DNA of 18,384 nt from an uncultured Clostridia bacterium (GCA_946183765.1 CAMHDC010000006.1:1-18384), one strand, 5' to 3'; counted from the stretch's first letter, positions 1-7,502 are shown. The notes: generated by a model from the letters alone, not told the origin. A program made the numbers and translations.

Positions 1-746
1 GAATTCTCCCCGTCACCGTTCCTCAAAAACAGCAGAAACTCTATATTTCCTTTGGGCCCGGTGATGGGTGAGAAGGAGAGATCCTCCACCCGGTATCCGA
101 TTTGCTGGGCATAACGGATTATGTTTATACATACATCCCGATGAATAGACGGTTCACGGACCACGCCGTTTTTGCCCACCTGGCCCCGGCCCGCTTCGAA
201 CTGGGGCTTGATGAGGGCCACCACCTGCCCCGACTGCTTCAGACACGCCTTGAGGGGCGGCAGGATCAGCTTCAGGGAGATAAAGGATACGTCTATGGAC
301 GCAAAATCGAAGGGTCCGTCGAACCAGCCCGGCTCCATGAAGCGGGCGTTGCGCCGCTCCATGACCGTGACCCGGGGATCGTTTCTGAGCTGCCAGGCCA
401 GCTGACCATAGCCTACGTCCAGGGCGCAGACGTGCTTCGCGCCGTTTTGAAGCATGCAGTCCGTGAACCCGCCGGTGGACGCGCCAACGTCCAGGCAGAC
501 CTTGTCCTGGAGCGACAGGGGGAATACCTTCAAGGCCTTGTCCAGCTTCAAGCCGCCCCGGCTTACGAAGGGAACAGGGTCCTCGTGGAGGGTGACGGCG
601 TCCTCCGGTCGAACCTCCTCCCCCGCTTTTTCCGCCTTTCGCCCGTTGACGAAAACCTCCCCGGCCATGATCATGGCCCGGGCCTTCTCCCGGGAGGGGG
701 CCAAACCCGCCTCCACCATATGAACGTCCAACCGTTTCTTATCCAT
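1..746 (-). CDS. tlyA: TlyA family rRNA 2'-O-methyltransferase (partial, 3' end outside window)
   Basis: The reading frame is open from ATG at 746 to the window edge, giving 248 visible residues; family members are about 270, so only the C-terminal tail is missing. An N-terminal S4 RNA-binding domain (residues about 3-60, KRLDVHMVEAG...SREKARAMI...GEVFVNG) is followed by an FtsJ-like SAM methyltransferase domain with VCLDVGASTGGFTDC as the SAM-binding loop, then ALDVGYGQLAW, SIDVSFISL and LIKPQFEAGR. TlyA proteins methylate ribose in rRNA; some are annotated as hemolysin A, but the methyltransferase role is better supported. The start ATG overlaps the dxs stop codon by 8 nt, so translation is probably coupled. 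It is the last visible gene of the nusB-to-tlyA chain. Family assignment is firm; the exact rRNA target is inferred. Confidence 0.93.
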   Translation of the reverse strand, partial: MDKKRLDVHMVEAGLAPSREKARAMIMAGEVFVNGRKAEKAGEEVRPEDAVTLHEDPVPFVSRGGLKLDKALKVFPLSLQDKVCLDVGASTGGFTDCMLQNGAKHVCALDVGYGQLAWQLRNDPRVTVMERRNARFMEPGWFDGPFDFASIDVSFISLKLILPPLKACLKQSGQVVALIKPQFEAGRGQVGKNGVVREPSIHRDVCINIIRYAQQIGYRVEDLSFSPITGPKGNIEFLLFLRNGDGEN

Positions 747-2574
747 CAATACGTCTCAACTCCCGCACGGCCTCGATCATGGCCGCCTCGTCGATGCCGC
801 CCATCGTCCGCTGCCGGGCAACGGTGGCCTGGGGCATGGGTCCGTCGGGCAAGCACAGGGGCCGCACCGTCAGCTCCGGGCAATAGGCAGCCACATACAG
901 GCTCAGGGCCGCCACGTTCTCCTCAGCCACGACAAGCTTGCAGCCCTTCTGCCGCAGTTCGTCCAGCAGCGCAAAGTCCAACGGTTTATAGAATCGGGCC
1001 TCCACCAGCCCGCAATCCAGCTGATCCGCCACCCGCCGGGCAATCGCCACCAACGGACCGGCGGCGACGATGACCACGTCCGATGCAGGGCGCAGGGTGG
1101 CCCATTTGCCGTAGATTACGGGCGCCTCTCCCTCGCCCTCGGGCAGGGTGCCCCGGCAATAGCGGATGGCCGCGGGCTCTCCCCGAGAGACAGCCAGGCG
1201 GATCATCTCCCTAAGCTCGCTCAAGGTAGCGGGCTCGTAGACGGACAGGTTGGGGATGGCGCAGAGCATGGCAGGATCGTAGATCCCCTGATGGGTCTCC
1301 CCGTCCTGGCCTACCAGGCCTGCCCGGTCTACGCCGACGACCACCGGAAGCTTTTGCAAACAGATGTCGTGGTACAGCTGATCCACGGCCCGCTGCAGAA
1401 AGGAGGAATAGATAGCCGCCACGGGCTTCAATCCTTCCGCCGCCATGCCGGCAGCCATGGTGAGAGCGTGCTCCTCCGCGATGCCCACGTCGAAGGCCCG
1501 GTCGGGGAAGGCTTCGAAGAAGGGGCGCAGCCCCGTGCCGTCCCGCATGGCCGCGGTGATAGCCACGATGCGCCGATCCTCCCGGGCTAAATCCAGCAAG
1601 GTCCTGCCGAAGGTCTCCGAGCAGGAAACGGTCCCGGAGGAAGCCACGGCCCCCGTCTCCGGGGAGAAGGGCGCAACGCCGTGGAACTTCTCCGGATTCC
1701 GCTCCGACGGGCTGTAGCCCTTGCCCTTTTGGGTGATCACGTGGACCACCACCGGACGCTCCAGGGCTTTTGCCTCCCGAAGCAGGGAGATCATCTGGGG
1801 GATGTCGTGGCCGCTGATGGGGCCGAGATAGGTGAAGCCCATCTCCTCGAAAAAGGTGTTCTGCAGCACGAAGCGCTTGATGCGGTTCTTGAAGCCTTCG
1901 ATATTTTTGGACATCCGCCGGCCGACCATACCCCGTTCCAGCACCCGGACCACGAAGCGCTTCAGACGGTTGTACCCGCTGCTTGCCCGAAGGCGGGACA
2001 GGCTCCGGCTCATGGCGCCTACGTTCCGGGAGATGGACATTTCGTTGTCGTTGAGCACCACCACCAGGGGCAGTTTGCTGTCACCCCCATCGTCCAGCGC
2101 TTCGTAGGCAAGGCCGCCGGTCAGAGCGCCGTCGCCGATGACGGCTGCCACGTGGCCGGGCTCGTGCAGGAGCTGCTTGGCCCGCACCATGCCCAGAGCC
2201 GCCGAAATGGAGGTGCTGGCGTGGCCGGTGTTGAAGGCGTCGTAGGGGCTCTCCTCCCGCTTGGGGAAGCCGGAAATGCCCCCCTCCTGGCGCAGGGAAG
2301 CGAAGGCGTCCCGCCGCCCGGTCAGGATCTTATGGGCATAGGCCTGATGGCCCACGTCGAACAGGAGCCGATCGCCTTCGCCGGTGTACACTCGATGCAG
2401 GGCTATGATCAGGTCCACCGCGCCTAAGCTGGCGGCCAAATGCCCGCCGTTTTTCGAGACGCAGTCCACCATATAGCCCCGTATCTCCTCCGCTAAAGCG
2501 GGGAGCTTCTCTTCCGGCAGGGCCTGCAGATCCTTGGGGCCATTCAATTGTCGTAAGATCGGATACTCCTTCAT
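739..2574 (-). CDS. dxs: 1-deoxy-D-xylulose-5-phosphate synthase
   Basis: Dxs is a cytosolic TPP enzyme that condenses pyruvate and glyceraldehyde 3-phosphate, the first step of the MEP isoprenoid pathway. The 611 residues are close to the usual 620-630. Visible signatures are GGHLAASLG (His45), DVGHQAYAHK (74-82), GHASTSISAALG (117-128), the TPP/Mg motif GDGALTGG (147-154) with NDNEMSIS (175-182), the catalytic Glu in DVGIAEEHA (about residue 367) and DRAGLVGQDGETHQG (416-430). All three domains (TPP-binding, pyrimidine-binding, C-terminal transketolase-like) appear intact. The ATG overlaps the ispA stop codon by 4 nt (ATGA), and tlyA starts inside its end. Its place next to ispA links precursor synthesis to chain elongation. 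Nothing in the catalytic motifs is unusual. Confidence 0.97.
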   Translation of the reverse strand: MKEYPILRQLNGPKDLQALPEEKLPALAEEIRGYMVDCVSKNGGHLAASLGAVDLIIALHRVYTGEGDRLLFDVGHQAYAHKILTGRRDAFASLRQEGGISGFPKREESPYDAFNTGHASTSISAALGMVRAKQLLHEPGHVAAVIGDGALTGGLAYEALDDGGDSKLPLVVVLNDNEMSISRNVGAMSRSLSRLRASSGYNRLKRFVVRVLERGMVGRRMSKNIEGFKNRIKRFVLQNTFFEEMGFTYLGPISGHDIPQMISLLREAKALERPVVVHVITQKGKGYSPSERNPEKFHGVAPFSPETGAVASSGTVSCSETFGRTLLDLAREDRRIVAITAAMRDGTGLRPFFEAFPDRAFDVGIAEEHALTMAAGMAAEGLKPVAAIYSSFLQRAVDQLYHDICLQKLPVVVGVDRAGLVGQDGETHQGIYDPAMLCAIPNLSVYEPATLSELREMIRLAVSRGEPAAIRYCRGTLPEGEGEAPVIYGKWATLRPASDVVIVAAGPLVAIARRVADQLDCGLVEARFYKPLDFALLDELRQKGCKLVVAEENVAALSLYVAAYCPELTVRPLCLPDGPMPQATVARQRTMGGIDEAAMIEAVRELRRIDG

Positions 2575-3374
2575 GCTGTCCTGACGGCGATCCGGTTGAC
2601 TAAATCGCAGAGATACGCCGCCGCTTCTCCGCTGTACCCGTTCAATAGCTCACGGATATACGACGCCAGGGCGTCGATCTCCCGCTTCGTCTCGTCCACG
2701 CCGAGAAGGGTCACATAGGTGAGCTTCCCCTCCGCCGTGTCCTTTTCAACGTCCAAAAGGTCGTCGGTCATCTGAAACAGCAGGCCCAGCTTGTCCGCAA
2801 AGGTGCGGATCTTCTCCGCCTCCGCTTCACTGCAGCCGCCCCGCCAGGCGCCGGAAAGACAGGCCGCCCGAAAGAGGGCCCCGGTCTTCAGATCATGGAT
2901 GCTCTGAAGGGACGTAAGATCCCGGGCGCTGACGTTCAGATCCAAACTCTGCCCTGCCGCCATATCCAGAGCGCCCTGGAAGACGGCTTTCTTCGCTTCC
3001 TCCTGGCCCGGCACGTCGCAGAGAAGGCGCATGGCCATGGTCAGAAGCCCGTCCCCGGCCAGGATGGCGTTTCCTTCGCCGAAGGCTTTATGGTTGCTTG
3101 GCTTGCCCCGGCGCATATCGTCGTCGTCCATGGCGGGCAGATCGTCATGGATGAGGGAATAGGCGTGGATCATCTCCAGCGCCGCCGCGAAGGGCAGGGC
3201 GTCCTCCGCCCTCCCGCCCACCAGCTCGCAGCAGGCCAAGCACAGGCAGGCCCGGATGCGCTTGCCGCCGGACAGGAGGCTGTAGCGCATGGAGCGAAGG
3301 AACAGGGGCGGCAGATCGAAGGCGTCGCTGTACCGGTCCAGGGCTTCTTCGATGAGAGGCAGATAGTCCTTCAT
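2571..3374 (-). CDS. ispA: Polyprenyl (farnesyl/geranyl-type) diphosphate synthase
   Basis: Class I trans-prenyltransferase that elongates DMAPP with IPP, feeding quinone and undecaprenyl carrier synthesis. Visible motifs are GGKRIRACL (36-44), the first Asp-rich motif DDLPAMDDDD (77-86), GDGLLT (107-112), GQSLDL (141-146), KTGALFRA (163-170) and the second Asp-rich motif DDLLD (204-208). At 267 residues it is shorter than typical IspA (about 290-300). Part of the shortfall lies just after DDLLD: the text runs VEKDTAEGKLTYVTLL, with no LGKxxGSD segment (about 11 residues fewer than the B. subtilis IspA sequence as I remember it). The frame is intact on both sides, so this is an in-frame deletion and not a frameshift. 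It overlaps xseB and dxs by 4 nt each. Chain length cannot be read from sequence alone; FPP synthase is the default call. Confidence 0.92.
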   Translation of the reverse strand: MKDYLPLIEEALDRYSDAFDLPPLFLRSMRYSLLSGGKRIRACLCLACCELVGGRAEDALPFAAALEMIHAYSLIHDDLPAMDDDDMRRGKPSNHKAFGEGNAILAGDGLLTMAMRLLCDVPGQEEAKKAVFQGALDMAAGQSLDLNVSARDLTSLQSIHDLKTGALFRAACLSGAWRGGCSEAEAEKIRTFADKLGLLFQMTDDLLDVEKDTAEGKLTYVTLLGVDETKREIDALASYIRELLNGYSGEAAAYLCDLVNRIAVRTA

Positions 3375-3565
3375 TGGTCGGCTCCCGGAGTCTTCAGCCG
3401 CTTTTCGAAGGCCGCCAGCTCCTTGGCACAGCTCTCGTACAGAGCCATACCCCGCTCATGGAGGGCCACCATCTCTTCAAGAGGCACGCTGCCGCTTTCC
3501 AGTTTGCCGATCAGCTCCTCCAGCTCCCCCATCTTTTCTTCAAAAGTCTTCTCACTCTTTTTCAT
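3371..3565 (-). CDS. xseB: Exodeoxyribonuclease VII small subunit
   Basis: At 64 residues this is a standard XseB: a short two-helix protein starting MKKSEKTFEEKMGELEELI, with the family pattern LExGxxPLEEMVxLxERGMxLYExCxxxL. Several copies bind the long C-terminal coiled coil of each XseA to form exonuclease VII, which degrades single-stranded DNA to oligonucleotides. The start at 3565 lies inside the end of xseA (14-nt overlap), with AAGGA about 5 nt upstream of the ATG. Its stop overlaps the ispA start by 4 nt. Such tight overlap fits coordinated production of the two subunits. Confidence 0.95.
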   Translation of the reverse strand: MKKSEKTFEEKMGELEELIGKLESGSVPLEEMVALHERGMALYESCAKELAAFEKRLKTPGADQ

Positions 3566-4772
3566 ACATATCCTTTCCCGTCACGTCGGCTTGAACACGA
3601 CCGTCCCGGAATCGTAGGGTCAAGCCGTCGCCAACGGTCGTATCCTCCGCACGGCGAACCAGGCCGCCCTTTCTATCATACACCAGCGTGAAACCACGAT
3701 CCAACGCTCCCAGGGGGTCCGCCGCTTTAATCCGCACCTGCGCGGCGGTCAGCCTGTCCCGCTGCCGTTGCATAAATCGCTCCGTTTCATCCGCCAAAGC
3801 GTCCCTGGCCAGGTCCAGCCGCTGCTGTGCCTGCAAAAGGCGCTGTTCACTCAGCAGCGCGCCCCGCCGGTGAACGAGCAGCTCCAGCCGGTCCTTCTTG
3901 CGCTCCACACCGTGAAGCAGCGCGGACCGAAGCCTATCCCGGCTTTGATATAGGCTGTCCTGAAGCTTGGCGAGCTCCGGCACCGCCAGCTCCGCCGCCG
4001 CAGAGGGCGTGGGGGCGCGCAGGTCCGCCGCAAAATCCGTCAGGGAAAAATCTATCTCGTGGCCCACGGCGGAGATTACCGGCAGGGTGCACTCGTGCAC
4101 CGCCGCCACCACGATCTCCTCGTTGAAGGCCCAAAGATCCTCCAAAGAGCCGCCGCCCCGGCCCACGATCAGCACGTCGCAGCGCTGCTCCTCGTCCGCC
4201 TTGCGGATGGCTGCCGCGATCTCCCCGGCCGCCTTCTCCCCCTGGACCGCCACCGGATAGAGGACGATGGGCATATTGGGGAACCGGCGGGAGATGACGT
4301 TGCGGATGTCCTCGATGGCCGCGCCGGTGCCGGAGGTCACCACCCCCACCGCCCGGGGCAGAAAGGGAATGGGCTTTTTCAAACTTTCATCGAACCAGCC
4401 CCGCCCCTTCAGTTCCTCCCGCAGGGCTAAAAACTTCTGATACAGCGCTCCGTCCCCGGTCTTTTCCATGCGCTCGGCATAGACCTGGAAGGAGCCGTCC
4501 CTCCCGAAGAGGCCCGCCCGTCCCTCGATGCGGACGGACATGCCGTCCTTGGGGAAGAAGCTGAGCCGCAGGGCGTTGGGCCGGAACATGACGCAGCGCA
4601 CGGAAGCGTTGTCATCCTTCAATGTGAAATACAGGTGTCCAGAGGTATGGCGCTTGAAGGCGCTGATCTCCCCCGTCACCGTGAGCTCGCCCATATAGGG
4701 ATCCCGGGAGAGCATCAAATCCACGTATTCGTTCAATTCGGAAACGGTGAAGACCGGTTTCAGCTCCGTCAT
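3552..4772 (-). CDS. xseA: Exodeoxyribonuclease VII large subunit
   Basis: Catalytic subunit of exonuclease VII, which removes nucleotides from single-stranded DNA ends in repair and recombination. An N-terminal OB-fold (about residues 5-105, including GEISAFKRHTSGHLYFTLKD) is followed by the nuclease domain: VGVVTSGTGAAIEDIRNVISRR (142-163), VGRGGGSLEDLWAFNEE (203-219), SAVGHEIDFSLTDFAADLRAPTPSAAAE (234-261). A long Arg/Gln-rich helical region (about 270-370) is the coiled coil to which XseB binds. The length of 406 is typical (400-450). The ATG overlaps the upstream M22 gene stop by 4 nt, and the 3' end overlaps xseB by 14 nt. Confidence 0.96.
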   Translation of the reverse strand: MTELKPVFTVSELNEYVDLMLSRDPYMGELTVTGEISAFKRHTSGHLYFTLKDDNASVRCVMFRPNALRLSFFPKDGMSVRIEGRAGLFGRDGSFQVYAERMEKTGDGALYQKFLALREELKGRGWFDESLKKPIPFLPRAVGVVTSGTGAAIEDIRNVISRRFPNMPIVLYPVAVQGEKAAGEIAAAIRKADEEQRCDVLIVGRGGGSLEDLWAFNEEIVVAAVHECTLPVISAVGHEIDFSLTDFAADLRAPTPSAAAELAVPELAKLQDSLYQSRDRLRSALLHGVERKKDRLELLVHRRGALLSEQRLLQAQQRLDLARDALADETERFMQRQRDRLTAAQVRIKAADPLGALDRGFTLVYDRKGGLVRRAEDTTVGDGLTLRFRDGRVQADVTGKDMYEKE

Positions 4773-5713
4773 ACAGCCGCCTCCCGGTCATACCCCAGAG
4801 CCGCCACGCCCACAGCGTTGTCGCTGCTGAAGCGGCTTTCGCCGAAGAAAACAGACAATGCGCACCGCTCGCGCAGCAGTTCCCTGAGCAGCAGGCTGGA
4901 GGCCACCCCGCCGCACAGGAGCACGGGCCGTTCTCCCCGCTGCCGCGCCGCGTTGGTTAAAAGCTTGGTGAGGGTCCTGGCAAGCAGGTCGTAGATCCCA
5001 TAGGCCACCTCCGCCGCCGTTCGCCCCTCACGCAGCGCCCGCTGCGCCGCCGTTTCCGCTCCCGACAGAGAGCAGGTCAAGTCGCGCACGGAAGCCGGGA
5101 TGCGCAGATCCTTGGATATTGCCTGACGGGCCAGAGCTTCCAGTTCCTTGCCCGCCGGGAAGCCGCAGCCCAGCAACACCCCCACCCGGTCCACCAGCTG
5201 GCCCGCGTGCAGATCCTCGGAGCAGCCCAACGGTTCGATGGCGAAAGCCCCCGGTCCCTTCGCCTCCACAGCCAGCAGGTCCGTGGTCCCCCCGGACAGA
5301 TGGACGGCGTAGAAGGGCGCGGCCATAAGGTCTTCGTTCCCGATCAAAGCGGCGCGGATATGGCCGCTCTGATGGTCCAAAGGCAGCAGCGGCACCTGCA
5401 GAGACGCCGCCAGCGCTCTGGCTACGCCCATGCCGGTGAGGAACACGGGCATGTAGGAATCCTCCCGCGCCACGGGAGACCGGCTGCAGGCCACAGCGGC
5501 GATATCCTCCGGCAGCACGGCAGAAAAAGCAGCCTCCACCAGGGGCGGCAGCTGCCGGGTATGCAAAAAAACGCCCTCGGACTGCCTCAACCCCCTGTCG
5601 CCCTTCTGAACGGGAAGGATGGTCCTCCCGTCGTACAGGACGCCGGATCGGCCGAAGCAGGCGACCGAGGTCGTATAGCAGCTGGTATCGATGCCCAGCA
5701 CCGCCCCCTTCAT
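4769..5713 (-). CDS. TsaD-like paralogue, peptidase M22 / Kae1-type ASKHA protein
   Basis: This 314-residue protein aligns along its whole length with the TsaD/Kae1 fold: GIDTSCYTTSVA (7-18), the metal-site pattern HxxxH (His114 and His118 in DHQSGH), HLSGGTTDLL (138-147), a stretch LVDRVGVLLGCGFPAGKELEALA matching the TsaD FDKVARLLGLGYPGGPxIE region, LCGGVASS, and a C-terminal Asp298 in SSDNAVG. It is probably not the main tRNA t6A enzyme: the conserved Asp-Glu after ETSC in TsaD is replaced by Tyr-Thr, and GGVAAN reads GGVASS. TsaD is normally about 340 residues and encoded elsewhere. Proteins of this kind are usually annotated as M22 glycoprotease or O-sialoglycoprotein endopeptidase, an old name without functional proof. 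It overlaps nusB and xseA by 4 nt each. Family is confident; function is unknown. Confidence 0.82.
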   Translation of the reverse strand: MKGAVLGIDTSCYTTSVACFGRSGVLYDGRTILPVQKGDRGLRQSEGVFLHTRQLPPLVEAAFSAVLPEDIAAVACSRSPVAREDSYMPVFLTGMGVARALAASLQVPLLPLDHQSGHIRAALIGNEDLMAAPFYAVHLSGGTTDLLAVEAKGPGAFAIEPLGCSEDLHAGQLVDRVGVLLGCGFPAGKELEALARQAISKDLRIPASVRDLTCSLSGAETAAQRALREGRTAAEVAYGIYDLLARTLTKLLTNAARQRGERPVLLCGGVASSLLLRELLRERCALSVFFGESRFSSDNAVGVAALGYDREAAV

Positions 5714-6120
5714 TCGCTGCGGAGCTCCCGGGCGGCGCTGCCCAAAATGCCGTTGATAAAGCCGGAGGACTTGTCCTCGGCATACTTTTTGGCCAGCTCC
5801 ACCGCCTCGTTGATGGTGGCGCCCACAGGGATCTCGGGCATGTGCATGAGCTCATACACGGCCATGCGCAGGATGGTCAGGTCCACCTTGCCGAGGCGAT
5901 TCAGCGCCCAGCCCTGAGCATATTTGCCGATGACGGCGTCCAGCTCCTCCTGACGGTCCGTGACGCCGGCCACCAGGTTCTCCAAAAAGGTTTTGTCGCT
6001 GCCGGAAAGGGTATCCGCCAGTTCCGACTGTTCCAAAACCTCGTCCATGGTCTCGCCGCCGCCTAAAGAAGCGGCATAGAGCATCTTCATCGCGATCTCT
6101 CGCGCCAGGGATCGATCCAT
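5710..6120 (-). CDS. nusB: Transcription antitermination factor NusB
   Basis: NusB is an all-helical RNA-binding protein that, with NusE (S10), assembles on boxA RNA for antitermination of rRNA operons. The 136 residues begin MDRSLAREIAMKMLYAASLGG and contain the C-terminal signature DLTILRMAVYELMHMPEIPVGATINEAVELAKKYA...GFINGILGSAAREL. I chose ATG 6120 because AAGGTAAGGA lies about 7 nt upstream and because homologues begin at this point (xxRxxAREIAMKxLY). A longer frame from 6177 would add 19 unrelated residues and run into the DUF2273 gene. Its stop overlaps the M22-like gene by 4 nt. It opens the overlapping chain nusB-M22-xseA-xseB-ispA-dxs-tlyA. Confidence 0.95.
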   Translation of the reverse strand: MDRSLAREIAMKMLYAASLGGGETMDEVLEQSELADTLSGSDKTFLENLVAGVTDRQEELDAVIGKYAQGWALNRLGKVDLTILRMAVYELMHMPEIPVGATINEAVELAKKYAEDKSSGFINGILGSAARELRSE

Positions 6121-6128
6121 ACTAATCC

Positions 6129-6350
6129 TTACCTTTTTTGAAATATGCCGGCGAAGAAATCCTTCACCGCCGCCCAACCGCCTTTATCCAGCAGGGTGCC
6201 GATCAGCACGCCCACGGCGATCAGGGCCGCCAGCAGGAGGGTCCGCCAAAAGCCGATGCAGAGGAAGAGGATCCCCAGCACCAGGGCGGCAATCACCATA
6301 ATAGAGAGCCATTTGTGCTCACTGTAAAACGTTTTGATCCAATCTTTCAT
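6129..6350 (-). CDS. DUF2273 small integral membrane protein
   Basis: A 73-residue protein with charged ends and two close hydrophobic helices (about residues 13-33 and 35-51, WLSIMVIAALVLGILFLCIGF then LLLAALIAVGVLIGTLL). It matches the DUF2273 family, which is regularly encoded beside asp23/gls24 and amaP in Firmicutes, as here (amaP ends 10 nt upstream; nusB starts 8 nt downstream). The context suggests a role at the membrane with the Asp23/AmaP envelope module, but no biochemical function is established that I know of. The ribosome binding site is weak, so translation may depend on coupling to amaP. Confidence 0.88.
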   Translation of the reverse strand: MKDWIKTFYSEHKWLSIMVIAALVLGILFLCIGFWRTLLLAALIAVGVLIGTLLDKGGWAAVKDFFAGIFQKR

Positions 6351-6360
6351 AGCCTGTCTT

Positions 6361-6909
6361 TTATTTCACACGGCTGGGAAGCTGTTCCACGGGGGCGGGT
6401 TTATTCTCCTTTGCCTCCGAAGCGGCTTCCACCAGAATGCCCACCTTCCCGATGCGGATGCCGGTCATCTCAAAGATGCGGTTCTTCAACCTTTCCTGCA
6501 GCATGGCCGCCAGCGGCGCCACGGCCACGCCGGGATTCAACGCCATATCCAGCTCCAGATCCACGCCGCTGCCGTTGTTCTTCACCGTGCTCTTGCAGGA
6601 ACGGACGCCGTCGCAGTCCTGGGCGATCCTCTTGGCCATATCGCCGATCACGTTGAGATTCACGTAGGCGCTGCCGTTCTCCCCCTCGTTGACCAGGGCG
6701 GCTTCCCCGCGCTTGCGGAGCGCGTGGCGCAGATGGAGCCCCACCGCCGCCAGGATGCTGATCAGGGCCATCATGCCCACGATCACCCGCACCGCACCGA
6801 CCTGCAGCCAGGCAAGGGACGGGAACAGAACGAGGACGATCAGCAGCAGGCCCAGCAACACGGCGAGTACAGAGAGCACCCAAAGGAGCAATCGGTCCAA
6901 CAGCTTCAT
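6361..6909 (-). CDS. amaP: Alkaline shock response membrane anchor protein AmaP
   Basis: A 182-residue protein with two N-terminal membrane helices (about residues 8-30 and 37-58) followed by an Asp23-like cytosolic domain (about 75-165). AmaP anchors Asp23 to the membrane in Staphylococcus, where the pair is linked to cell-envelope stress. The architecture and the position between asp23 and the DUF2273 gene fit this well. ATG 6909 is preceded by AAGGAGAG at good spacing. The last residues are LPSRVK, similar to the PAPRVK end of the neighbouring Asp23 protein. A GC-rich hairpin (6935-6956) lies between the two genes and could lower amaP expression relative to asp23. Confidence 0.9.
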   Translation of the reverse strand: MKLLDRLLLWVLSVLAVLLGLLLIVLVLFPSLAWLQVGAVRVIVGMMALISILAAVGLHLRHALRKRGEAALVNEGENGSAYVNLNVIGDMAKRIAQDCDGVRSCKSTVKNNGSGVDLELDMALNPGVAVAPLAAMLQERLKNRIFEMTGIRIGKVGILVEAASEAKENKPAPVEQLPSRVK

Positions 6910-6934
6910 AGTTTTCTCTCCTTCATACCGGCAA

Positions 6935-6956
6935 GAGCCCGCGCCGCGGCGGGCTC
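6935..6956 (-). other. GC-rich intergenic hairpin between asp23 and amaP
   Basis: On the minus strand GAGCCCGC pairs perfectly with GCGGGCTC around a 6-nt loop, giving an 8-bp, almost all-GC stem in the 69-nt gap. CCGG sequences on both sides could extend it. No run of T follows, so it is not a classical intrinsic terminator. It more likely acts as an mRNA stability or processing element that keeps asp23 transcript in excess. This role is inferred. Confidence 0.6.
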
Positions 6957-6978
6957 CGGCCAGGATAGTCTCAACACT

Positions 6979-7425
6979 TTACTTCACGCGGGGCGCGGGC
7001 GCTTCGGGCTCCTCAGCCACGGGCTCGGGCTCGGGCGCAGGCGCGGGCTCTTCCTTCTTCTCCGGCTCAAAGTAGATGCCGTTCACGTTGACGTTGACCT
7101 CCACCACCTTAAGGCCGGTCATGGTCTCGATGGCGTTCTTGATCTCCTGCTGCACCTTCTGGGCAACTGCCTGAATGCGATATCCGTACTTGACCACGAT
7201 GGTGATGTCGCAGGCGCACTCCTCAGTGCCGACCTCGACCTTCACGCCCTTGGTATAGTTCTTCTTGCCCAGCTTCTCAGAGAGGCCTTCCATGGTGGTG
7301 CCGATCATGGCATGGACGCCTTCCACCTCGCTGGCCGCCAGGAAAGCGATGGTGGCCACCACGTCCTCGGCAAATACGATCTTACCGCCCTGGATGTTCT
7401 CAATGTTGGTATCGACTTCGTTCAT
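6979..7425 (-). CDS. asp23: Asp23/Gls24 family envelope stress response protein
   Basis: The 148-residue protein starts MNEVDTNIENIQGGKIVFAE and carries the Asp23/DUF322 core: VATIAFLAASEVEGVHAM, GVKVEVGTEECACDITIVVKYG, VAQKVQQEIKNAIETMTGLKVVEVNVNVNGIYF. It is the homologue of B. subtilis YqhY. Members are abundant cytosolic proteins tethered at the membrane through AmaP. The start at 7425 is fixed by a perfect AAGGAGG (7434-7440) 8 nt upstream; a longer frame from 7479 would run through the promoter. The last 30 residues are a low-complexity Pro/Glu/Ala tail ending APAPRVK. The gene has its own sigma-A promoter (7470-7498) and leads the amaP/DUF2273/nusB run. The symbol is by family; orthology to staphylococcal asp23 is loose. 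Confidence 0.92.
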   Translation of the reverse strand: MNEVDTNIENIQGGKIVFAEDVVATIAFLAASEVEGVHAMIGTTMEGLSEKLGKKNYTKGVKVEVGTEECACDITIVVKYGYRIQAVAQKVQQEIKNAIETMTGLKVVEVNVNVNGIYFEPEKKEEPAPAPEPEPVAEEPEAPAPRVK

Positions 7426-7469
7426 TGTGTTGACCTCCTTGTGGTTTTTGGACACTTTGATACGGCTAT

Positions 7470-7498
7470 AGTATACCAACTTCTGACGAAAAAGGCAA
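7470..7498 (-). promoter_or_regulatory. Sigma-A promoter of the asp23-amaP-nusB operon
   Basis: On the minus strand TTGCCT (7493-7498) and TATACT (7470-7475) are separated by exactly 17 bp, about 45 nt upstream of the asp23 start. The -35 begins only 4 bp after the spoIIIAH stop codon, with no terminator between, so sigma-E read-through from spoIIIA into this operon is possible. Confidence 0.8.
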
Positions 7499-7502
7499 CC
7501 CG

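Noticed and set aside
102..1073. A 323-codon plus-strand frame
   Set aside because: It is antisense to tlyA and dxs, both with full family motifs, and its Pro/Arg-rich end is typical of a shadow.
4769..5713. Naming the M22 gene tsaD
   Set aside because: Residues around the nucleotide site differ from TsaD (CYTTS in place of CDETx, GGVASS in place of GGVAAN) and the length is short, so a paralogue is more likely.
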